In this document: positions 7,209 through 12,034 of the stretch, one piece after another | Layout: every line of letters begins with the position of its first letter | Position numbering within the stretch: position 1 is the first letter of the stretch | DNA from: Rhodothermales bacterium | GTDB taxonomy: Bacteria > Bacteroidota > Rhodothermia > Rhodothermales > UBA10348 | Assembly: GCA_030833605.1 (NCBI GenBank) | Contig: JAURGV010000047.1 | Location: 1 to 12,034 of the forward strand | DNA: 12,034 bases | Reading direction: 5' to 3' | The notes under the pieces: model-generated | What the model was told of the DNA's origin: nothing | The model's database searches: none | The model's input: only the letters and a program-made list of their open reading frames with translations | Position numbers and translations under genes: made by a program

Positions 7209-9161
7209 ATGGCCGACCGCATAAAACTTTCTTTTCCAGATGGATCAATCCGCGAATTTGACAGCGGAGTGACGGGAAAAGAAGTAGCTGCCAACATTTC
7301 TGAAGGTCTGGCAAGAATGGCCGTTTCCATTTCGTTAGATGGCGAGATTCGGGACTTATCTAGACCTATCGACCGGGATGCGAAAATCAAGATTTTCACG
7401 ATGCGCGACCCCGAAGGGATGGCAACGTACTGGCATTCATCGGCCCATCTAATGGCAGAAGCCCTCGAATCCCTATATCCAGTCGTCAAGTTTGGAATTG
7501 GACCGGCGATAGAAAGAGGCTTTTACTATGACGTCGACTTAGGTGATCGCTCGCTGGGCCCCGACGACCTCGTAAAAATTGAGAACCGAATGGCTGAATT
7601 GGCCAAGCGGGATGTTTCGTATGAACGCAGGGAGGTGTCGAAAGAAGATGCCATTGCCTATTTCACCGAAAAACAAGACGAGTACAAATTAGAGCTGCTC
7701 GAAGACCTTCAAGACGGCACCATCTCCTTTTATTCGCAAGGCGACTTTACTGATTTATGTCGTGGGCCACATATCCCGTCAACCGGTTCACTCAAGTACA
7801 CCAAGTTGCTCAACATAGCTGGGGCGTACTGGAGAGGTGATCAGGACCGCAAGCAATTGACTCGTCTGTACGGTATCACCTACCCGAAGAAGAAAGAGCT
7901 CGATGAATACCTAGAAATGTTGGAGCTCGCTAAGCAGCGGGACCACAGAAAATTGGGTAAAGAACTCGAACTGTTCACATTTTCGCAGAAAGTAGGGCCT
8001 GGATTACCACTTTGGCTGCCGAAAGGAGCGCGGTTACGCGATCGTCTATCCGAATTTCTGAAACAAGAGCAGCTTAAAAGCGGCTACGAGCCGGTTGTGA
8101 CGCCCCACATTGCCCGCTTGGAGTTGTACAAGATCAGCGGCCACTACCCCTACTACAGCGATTCACAGTTTCCTCCTATGATGGAAGATGTGGAAAAGGA
8201 TGAAGGGTATTTGCTAAAGCCGATGAACTGTCCTCATCACACGCAGATTTACGACGATAGACCACGTTCCTACAAAGAATTGCCCATTCGTTATGCGGAG
8301 TTTGGAACAGTGTATCGGTACGAACAGTCGGGCGAATTGGGTGGGCTAACCCGAGTTCGCGGCTTTACACAGGACGATGCCCACATCTTCTGTATGCCAA
8401 GCCAGGTCAAGGAAGAATTCAAAAACGTGATCGCATTGACCTTGAAAGTACTTTCCGCTTTGTCTTTCACCGATTTCAAGGCTCAGATTTCGCTGCGTGA
8501 TCCGGAAAACACCGAGAAATACATTGGTGATGACGCATTGTGGAACGATGCAGAACAAGCTATCCGTGAAGCAGCGGCCGAAATGGGACTGGATGCAACC
8601 GAAGAAATGGGAGAAGCCGCATTCTATGGTCCTAAGTTAGATTTCATGGTTAAAGATGCGTTAGGTAGAGAATGGCAGCTAGGCACCGTCCAGCTAGACT
8701 ATAATCTTCCAGAACGATTTGATCTTACCTACATCGGAGACGATAACGCGAAGCATCGTCCCGTTATGATCCACCGTGCTCCATTTGGATCTTTGGAACG
8801 ATTCATTGGCGTGCTCATTGAGCATTGCGGTGGTAATTTCCCAGCTTGGCTTGCGCCTGTCCAGGTTCAGGTGTTACCGGTCGGGCAATCGTTTAACGAT
8901 TATGCCGAGCAAATAACCAAAGAGCTTCTTTTGAGTGGACTTCGGGTCGAATGCGACTTAAGACACGAAAAAGTGGGTTACAAAATTAGATCGGCTGAGA
9001 TGCAAAAGGTCCCTTACATGCTTATTGTAGGCGAAAGAGAGATGGCCAACCACGCTGTTTCCGTCCGCAGACATGGAGATGGTGACCTGGGCGGCATGAG
9101 TACCACCGATTTCATTGCCTTAGCCAATCGTGAAATCAACGAAGCCATCGGGGCCAGTTAA
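7209..9161 (+). CDS. thrS: Threonine--tRNA ligase
   Basis: ThrRS charges tRNA-Thr with threonine in the cytosol. The ATG at 7209 gives 650 residues, the usual size. The frame is open to a GTG at 7170, but the extra 13 residues (MYKYFNVKPVPNS) do not fit the family, whose TGS domain starts directly (MADRIKLSFPDGS). Domains are TGS (1-63), the editing domain with H76/H80 (HSSAH) and C184/H188 (CRGPH), the class II catalytic core (about 255-550), and the anticodon-binding domain (about 551-650). Zinc and threonine ligands C341 (MNCPHH), H392 (DDAHIF) and H522 (MIHRAPFG) are present, as are motif 2 (RYAEFGTVYRYE) and motif 3 (GSLERFIGVLIEH). Nothing is broken. It heads the cluster thrS-infC-rpmI-rplT-pheS-pheT. 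Confidence 0.97.
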   Translation: MADRIKLSFPDGSIREFDSGVTGKEVAANISEGLARMAVSISLDGEIRDLSRPIDRDAKIKIFTMRDPEGMATYWHSSAHLMAEALESLYPVVKFGIGPAIERGFYYDVDLGDRSLGPDDLVKIENRMAELAKRDVSYERREVSKEDAIAYFTEKQDEYKLELLEDLQDGTISFYSQGDFTDLCRGPHIPSTGSLKYTKLLNIAGAYWRGDQDRKQLTRLYGITYPKKKELDEYLEMLELAKQRDHRKLGKELELFTFSQKVGPGLPLWLPKGARLRDRLSEFLKQEQLKSGYEPVVTPHIARLELYKISGHYPYYSDSQFPPMMEDVEKDEGYLLKPMNCPHHTQIYDDRPRSYKELPIRYAEFGTVYRYEQSGELGGLTRVRGFTQDDAHIFCMPSQVKEEFKNVIALTLKVLSALSFTDFKAQISLRDPENTEKYIGDDALWNDAEQAIREAAAEMGLDATEEMGEAAFYGPKLDFMVKDALGREWQLGTVQLDYNLPERFDLTYIGDDNAKHRPVMIHRAPFGSLERFIGVLIEHCGGNFPAWLAPVQVQVLPVGQSFNDYAEQITKELLLSGLRVECDLRHEKVGYKIRSAEMQKVPYMLIVGEREMANHAVSVRRHGDGDLGGMSTTDFIALANREINEAIGAS

Positions 9162-9179
9162 TTTCCACCATCTTGTAGC

Positions 9180-9227
9180 CCCCAAAGCAAGGAATTATTT
9201 TATTGAATCATAATTCTATATTTGGGG
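9180..9227. repeat. Nested inverted repeats between thrS and infC
   Basis: The outer arms CCCCAAA (9180-9186) and TTTGGGG (9221-9227) are exact reverse complements. The inner arms GAATTAT (9192-9198) and ATAATTC (9210-9216) are also exact. The result is a 14-bp stem with a 5x4 internal loop and an 11-nt terminal loop. The right side contains the predicted -7 element TATATTTG. No T-run follows, so this is not an intrinsic terminator. It could be an RNA structure in transcripts reading through from thrS, or a DNA operator. Confidence 0.55.
9217..9224 (+). promoter_or_regulatory. Candidate internal promoter for infC (-7 element)
   Basis: TATATTTG matches the Bacteroidota -7 consensus TAnnTTTG exactly and is identical to the octamer before tRNA-Val. 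The upstream region is T-rich (TTATTTTATTG at 9195-9205) but has no clear -33 TTTG at ideal spacing. A start near 9231-9234 would place the ATG at 9235 almost at the mRNA 5' end and the infC start about 50 nt in. Confidence 0.5.
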
Positions 9228-9234
9228 TTCAACA

Positions 9235-9291
9235 TATGTTTACTGTATTTTCGCCCACAATCATTAATAGACCTCCTAAAAGTCATCGCTA
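9235..9291 (+). CDS. Putative 18-codon upstream ORF overlapping the infC start
   Basis: ATG at 9235 opens MFTVFSPTIINRPPKSHR and ends with TAA at 9289-9291. It is in the +1 frame relative to infC and overlaps the likely ATC start at 9285. It begins only about 10 nt after the predicted -7 element, so it could be translated almost without a leader. Its basic end (NRPPKSHR) resembles the basic N-terminal extension that many IF3 proteins have. It may be a leader ORF coupled to infC, the real N-terminus joined by a +1 frameshift at CGC-TAA-A, or chance. Confidence 0.3.
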
Positions 9292-9806
9292 AAGATACAA
9301 TTCGCGTGAACGACAGAATCCGAGCTTCAGAAGTTCGTGTTGTCGATCCTAAGGGTAATCATGGACTTTACCCTACTGCTGTTGCCATTCAAATGGCTGA
9401 AGAACAAGAACTGGACCTCGTTGAGATTTCGCCGAACGCGGAACCACCGGTTTGCAAAATCATGGATTATGGCAAATTCCGGTACGAGCAGCAGAAAAAA
9501 GAAAAAGAAGCTCGCAAAAAGCAGCATACGGTTGAGATGAAGGAAATCCGCTTCCGCCCCCATACGGACACGCACGATTTCGACTTCAAAACCAAGCATG
9601 CTAAAGCGTTTTTGGTCCAAGGCCACAAAGTAAAGGCATTCGTTCAATTTCGCGGTCGAGACATTATTTATAAAGAGCACGGAACGGAATTGTTGGTCCG
9701 ATTCATCTCAGAATTGGAAGACGTCTGCAAAATTGACCAGGTTCCAAAAATGGAAGGTCGTCGCATGACAACGATTCTAAGCCCGGATAAAAAGAAACCG
9801 AGTTAA
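9285..9806 (+). CDS. infC: Translation initiation factor IF-3 (probable non-ATG start)
   Basis: IF-3 binds the 30S subunit, keeps it apart from 50S and proofreads start-codon choice. Family blocks are clear: VNDRIRASEVRVVDPKG at the N-terminus, DLVEISPNAEPPVCKIMDYGKF in the N domain, the basic linker QQKKEKEARKKQ, then MKEIRFRP and the C domain ending EGRRMTTILSPDKKKPS. No in-frame ATG lies near the expected start. The first in-frame TTG (9222) would add an atypical hydrophobic stretch (GFNICLLYFRPQSLIDLLKV). The ATC at 9285 gives AKDTIRVNDRIR after the initiator and 173 residues, close to normal. Rare starts such as AUU are well known for infC in E. coli and B. subtilis, where IF-3 represses its own translation by rejecting them. 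A GTG at 9306 is a shorter alternative, and an out-of-frame ATG at 9235 is discussed separately. Confidence 0.93.
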   Translation: MAKDTIRVNDRIRASEVRVVDPKGNHGLYPTAVAIQMAEEQELDLVEISPNAEPPVCKIMDYGKFRYEQQKKEKEARKKQHTVEMKEIRFRPHTDTHDFDFKTKHAKAFLVQGHKVKAFVQFRGRDIIYKEHGTELLVRFISELEDVCKIDQVPKMEGRRMTTILSPDKKKPS

Positions 9807-10005
9807 CGATTTCTCGGAATCCCAGTCGTGATTCACGGAATTTCCAACAGAAATCGGTCGTTTTTAGCGACAAATATTTTGCAGGAAGCTGGTGTATTTC
9901 GTAGTTTATTAGGCTCAACCATTTCCGCAAGTGGGTTACTCACTCTGCGGAAGATGGCATTAGAATTCGTGAATTCGGCTCAAAAAGCCAAAAAAGGCCT
10001 ATATC
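9798..10005 (+). promoter_or_regulatory. Structured infC-rpmI intergenic leader (candidate ribosomal protein autoregulatory element)
   Basis: The gap of about 200 nt before rpmI contains a chain of hairpins. CCGAG/CTCGG (9798-9802/9813-9817) spans the infC stop. ATTTC/GAAAT (9840-9844/9850-9854) and GTCG/CGAC (9857-9860/9868-9871) follow. A long stem pairs CCAT-TTCCGCA-AGTG (9919-9933) with CACT-c-TGCGGAA-g-ATGG (9941-9957): 15 bp with two single-base bulges. Then come GAATT/AATTC around CGTG (9963-9976) and GGCT/AGCC (9977-9980/9986-9989), ending 16 nt before the rpmI ATG. L20 represses rpmI-rplT through leader RNA in E. coli and B. subtilis; a comparable role here is inferred. Confidence 0.5.
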
Positions 10006-10200
10006 ATGCCTAAGATGAAAACGAATAGTGGTGCTAAAAAGCGCTTTACGCTTACCGGAACCGGTCGCGTGAAACGCAAAAAAGCATTTGCTAGTCATAT
10101 TCTGACAAAAAAATCTCCAAAACGGAAGCGTAATCTCCGCGGTGCCACACTGGTTTCTGCGGTAGACGAGCCACGGATGAAAAGACTCATCAGCAGCTAG
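10006..10200 (+). CDS. rpmI: 50S ribosomal protein bL35
   Basis: This 64-residue, strongly basic protein matches L35 along its whole length: MPKMKTNSGAKKRF at the start, TGTGRVKRKKAFASHIL in the middle, and the KSPKRKRNLRG block near the C-terminus. L35 is a small structural protein of the large subunit. It sits between infC and rplT as in most bacteria, behind the structured leader and 69 nt ahead of rplT. No strong Shine-Dalgarno sequence precedes the ATG (CTATATC). Confidence 0.97.
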   Translation: MPKMKTNSGAKKRFTLTGTGRVKRKKAFASHILTKKSPKRKRNLRGATLVSAVDEPRMKRLISS

Positions 10201-10223
10201 CCAACCGTTTCGCCACCCTCTCA

Positions 10224-10252
10224 AAGTACTGAAAAGGGTTTCAAGAGCACTT
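10224..10252 (+). promoter_or_regulatory. Hairpin in the rpmI-rplT gap
   Basis: TGAAA (10230-10234) and TTTCA (10239-10243) pair around AGGG, and the flanking AAGT (10224-10227) and ACTT (10249-10252) can close an outer helix over an asymmetric internal loop. It lies 17 nt before the rplT ATG. It could contribute to translational control of rplT, but the stem is short and AT-rich. Confidence 0.25.
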
Positions 10253-10269
10253 AAGACAGATAGTATACC

Positions 10270-10614
10270 ATGCCTCGCGCAAAAAATAGAGTAGCCGCCC
10301 GTGCCCGCCGTAAGCGGATAATGGATATGGCAAAAGGTTACTGGGGACGTCGTAAAAACGTCTATACAGTTGCCAAAAACGCAGTTGAAAAAGCCCTCAC
10401 CTACCAATACAGAGACCGCCGTGCGCGCAAACGCATGTTCCGTCGCCTCTGGATTCTACGTATTAACGCGGCTGCCCGTTTGAACGGCACCACGTATTCG
10501 CAGTTGATGGGTTCACTTCGTAAAGCAGATGTTCAGTTGAATCGCAAGGTTCTTGCTGATCTAGCTATGCACGATCCAGCAGCGTTTGCCGCTGTTGTAA
10601 AACACGGATCGTAA
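10270..10614 (+). CDS. rplT: 50S ribosomal protein bL20
   Basis: This protein has 114 residues and the standard L20 layout. A very basic N-terminal extension (MPRAKNRVAARARRKRIMDMAKGYWGRRKN) threads into 23S rRNA. The globular domain follows (KRMFRRLWILRINAAARLNGTTYSQLMGSL, then NRKVLADLAMHDPAAFAAVV). L20 is needed for early 50S assembly and in several bacteria represses its own operon. The gene follows rpmI by 69 nt. Downstream, 212 nt separate it from pheS, and that gap holds an attenuator. Confidence 0.98.
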   Translation: MPRAKNRVAARARRKRIMDMAKGYWGRRKNVYTVAKNAVEKALTYQYRDRRARKRMFRRLWILRINAAARLNGTTYSQLMGSLRKADVQLNRKVLADLAMHDPAAFAAVVKHGS

Positions 10615-10668
10615 GTGGACACGAAGTTGTGCCATATAGATCGATTTAGAAGCGGTACTACCAGATAA
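10615..10668 (+). CDS. Possible leader peptide ORF before pheS (GTG start)
   Basis: Immediately after the rplT TAA, GTG at 10615 opens a 17-codon frame (VDTKLCHIDRFRSGTTR) ending with TAA at 10666-10668. It covers the whole of attenuator segment 1 (10652-10662). One phenylalanine codon (TTT, 10645-10647) lies 5 nt before that segment, so a ribosome stalled there would mask it. The ORF is not Phe-rich, unlike the E. coli pheST leader peptide, and lacks an evident ribosome binding site, so it may be chance. Confidence 0.2.
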   Translation: MDTKLCHIDRFRSGTTR

Positions 10669-10757
10669 CAAGTTGAAGGTGGTGCTGCCCAAAGAATTCT
10701 GGCACGCACAAATTCCAAAGTCCCGCCTCCTTCAACAGGTCAGGCGGGATTTTTTTT
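10652..10757 (+). promoter_or_regulatory. Transcription attenuator upstream of pheST
   Basis: Four segments can pair in exclusive ways. Segment 1 (10652-10662, GCGGTACTACC) pairs with segment 2 (10678-10688, GGTGGTGCTGC) over 11 consecutive bp including three G-U pairs. Segment 2 with its left flank (10672-10684, starting GTTGAAGG) pairs with segment 3 (10724-10736, ending CCTTCAAC): 8 Watson-Crick pairs, one U/U mismatch, then four more pairs. Segment 3 also supplies the 5' arm of the terminator at 10721-10749. Pairing 1:2 leaves the terminator free to form; pairing 2:3 destroys it. This is the classic attenuation layout, placed exactly where E. coli has its pheST attenuator. The sensed signal is not visible. 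Confidence 0.75.
10721..10757 (+). terminator. Intrinsic terminator between rplT and pheS (attenuator terminator)
   Basis: TCCCGCCT (10721-10728) pairs perfectly with AGGCGGGA (10742-10749), and a small CCT/AGG helix can form inside the loop. Eight T residues follow (10750-10757). It should end transcripts from the ribosomal protein genes unless segment 3 of the attenuator is sequestered by the antiterminator. Confidence 0.9.
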
Positions 10758-10826
10758 GTTTGATCGTTTTTTGTCGCTCATCGTGAGCAACACCGGCCTT
10801 TTCGAAAAGTCAAAACGCATTTTTGC

Positions 10827-11873
10827 ATGAGTGATTCGAACCAAAATACAGCCGATGCGGCTTTAGCTGCCCTAAAGGAACTGAAAAGTGAGATAGCGGA
10901 GACCGTATTGGATTCCATCCAGGCCGTCGACGATTATCGTATTCGTTTTCTTTCTCGTAAGCAAGGTCAGATTACGGACCTCCTCAAGCGTATCCCCGAA
11001 GTCGCGAACGAGCACAAAAAGAGTTTTGGCCAGGAAATCAATACGGCAAAAGCGCTGGTAGAAAAACGCATTGAAGAAGCAACGCAGCGTCTTTCTTCCG
11101 TAGCAGAGGAATCAGGCGGCGGTGTTGACTTAACCCTTCCCGGTCGGATTCAGCCTACAGGCAGCCTCCATCCGATCACCCAAGCGCTTCGGTTAATTAC
11201 TCGGGTTTTCGAAAATTATGGATTTGATGTTGAGGAAGGCCCAGAAATTGAAGATGATTGGCATAATTTCTCGGCCTTAAACTTCCCTCCGGATCATCCG
11301 GCTCGGGATATGCAGGATACCTTTTTTATTGAGGCTCCTTCCAAGGCACACGATGGTATTTTGCTGCGGACGCATACCTCGCCGGTGCAAATAAGAGTGA
11401 TGGAGAATAAAAAGCCTCCCATTCGTGTGATCGTGCCGGGCCGCGTGTACAGAAACGAAGCCATCTCTTATAAATCGTACTGCTTATTCCATCAGGTTGA
11501 AGGACTTTACGTGGATGAAGGAGTAACCATGGCTGATCTAAAGCAGATTATCCAGGCTTTTGCTCGCACGTTATTTGGCGAGAACGTCAAAATGCGTTTT
11601 CGACCCAGCTTCTTCCCATTCACCGAGCCAAGTGCCGAAGTGGATATCTGGTGGGAAGACGAAGCGCTCCCAGACGGCGGTCGCTGGATGGAGATTTTAG
11701 GATGTGGAATGGTCGATCCAAACGTATTGGAAGGGCTTGGGATCGATTCCGAGAAATACACGGGGTACGCGTTTGGTATGGGTATTGAACGCATTGCCAT
11801 GCTTCGTTATGGTATTGATGACATACGCATCCTCTACGAGAACGACGTTCGATTCTTGGAGCAATTCAGCTAA
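10827..11873 (+). CDS. pheS: Phenylalanine--tRNA ligase alpha subunit
   Basis: PheS is the catalytic alpha subunit of the alpha2-beta2 enzyme that charges tRNA-Phe in the cytosol. It has 348 residues. An N-terminal coiled coil (about 10-95) binds tRNA. The class II core then shows motif 1 around HPITQALRLITRVFENYGF (115-133), motif 2 at PGRVYRNEA (204-212) with FHQVEG (221-226), and motif 3 at GYAFGMGIERIAML (313-326). Ala315 in YAFGMG corresponds to the substrate-pocket Ala of E. coli PheS. The ATG at 10827 follows GCATTTTTGC with no Shine-Dalgarno sequence. Expression probably depends on read-through of the upstream attenuator, since no convincing promoter lies in 10758-10826. pheT follows after 92 nt. 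Confidence 0.98.
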   Translation: MSDSNQNTADAALAALKELKSEIAETVLDSIQAVDDYRIRFLSRKQGQITDLLKRIPEVANEHKKSFGQEINTAKALVEKRIEEATQRLSSVAEESGGGVDLTLPGRIQPTGSLHPITQALRLITRVFENYGFDVEEGPEIEDDWHNFSALNFPPDHPARDMQDTFFIEAPSKAHDGILLRTHTSPVQIRVMENKKPPIRVIVPGRVYRNEAISYKSYCLFHQVEGLYVDEGVTMADLKQIIQAFARTLFGENVKMRFRPSFFPFTEPSAEVDIWWEDEALPDGGRWMEILGCGMVDPNVLEGLGIDSEKYTGYAFGMGIERIAMLRYGIDDIRILYENDVRFLEQFS

Positions 11874-11965
11874 CCCGGAAGCAGCTGCCCTTTCATGGGC
11901 GCAAACCACCCCCCTGATGGGCACATAAGCCCACGCGCACACTTGCTGTTAGATAGAAGTTTATC

Positions 11966-12034
11966 ATGATTATTAGCACGAATTGGCTTTCCGAATACGT
12001 AAAACACGGGCTGACCGACAAGGAATTGGCGGAT
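11966..12034 (+). CDS. pheT: Phenylalanine--tRNA ligase beta subunit, N-terminal fragment
   Basis: ATG at 11966 opens a frame that continues to the window edge, giving 23 residues: MIISTNWLSEYV and then KHGLTDKELAD. This is the characteristic PheT start (hydrophobic strand, NWL-x-EY, then a helix), and the position behind pheS is as expected. The beta subunit carries anticodon recognition and editing, and those domains lie outside the window. The 92-nt gap before it contains two short GC-rich hairpins, which is longer than the tight pheS-pheT junction of many bacteria. Confidence 0.92.
   Translation, partial: MIISTNWLSEYVKHGLTDKELAD

Noticed and set aside
9222..9284. TTG start for infC
   Set aside because: The TTG lies inside the predicted -7 box and adds a hydrophobic stretch unlike the basic IF-3 N-terminus.
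9327..9680. 117-codon minus-strand frame over infC
   Set aside because: Its low-complexity Phe/Leu run is the reverse of the Lys-rich IF-3 linker, so it is a shadow.
9963..9976. Tandem GAATTC sites as a repeat element or cloning scar
   Set aside because: They fit as one small hairpin in the natural infC-rpmI leader, and nothing around them indicates an insertion.
9940..10407. 155-codon open frame on the minus strand across rpmI and rplT
   Set aside because: It overlaps two certain ribosomal protein genes and its product has no plausible domain or composition; it is a shadow frame.
10818..10825. CATTTTTG as a -7 promoter box for pheS
   Set aside because: It differs from consensus at one fixed base and its start point would fall inside the pheS coding region.

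Overview
The window looks like a chromosomal housekeeping region from a Bacteroidota-type bacterium (the FCB superphylum; a Balneolota or Rhodothermota relative is possible, but the sequence alone does not fix the phylum). Four things point there: a GLPGLI-family protein paired with a carboxypeptidase-regulatory-domain/TonB-receptor-like outer membrane barrel; the absence of clear Shine-Dalgarno sequences before most genes; exact matches to the Bacteroidota -7 promoter element TAnnTTTG upstream of the tRNA gene and of infC (the same octamer, TATATTTG, at both); and a lipoprotein with a CSEEN start. I saw no mobile element, CRISPR array, rRNA or phage gene.

Left part (1-2504). The 3' end of an unidentified gene is followed by a promoter with a 9-bp palindrome, a tRNA-Val(GAC) gene and a strong intrinsic terminator. 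Next come a secreted M24 (aminopeptidase P-like) metallopeptidase with all five metal ligands, and a small protein that resembles an FtsH-type M41 peptidase domain whose zinc motif has decayed to HEAAR.

Middle part (2508-7103). On the minus strand a GLPGMI protein and a 929-residue outer membrane receptor form a probable operon. They are divergent from a lipoprotein alpha/beta hydrolase with an intact Ser-Asp-His triad.

Right part (7209-12034). The translation cluster thrS-infC-rpmI-rplT-pheS-pheT runs to the window edge. Its coding sequences are ordinary, but its gaps are rich in RNA structure: a nested inverted repeat at the infC promoter; an infC start with no usable ATG, where an 18-codon ORF overlaps a likely ATC start; a chain of hairpins between infC and rpmI, including a 15-bp stem, resembling a ribosomal-protein autoregulatory leader; and between rplT and pheS a complete four-segment attenuator in which an upstream stem, an antiterminator and an intrinsic terminator exclude each other. 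This attenuator is the strongest candidate for an undescribed regulatory system here: it would set how much transcription from the ribosomal protein genes continues into phenylalanyl-tRNA synthetase.
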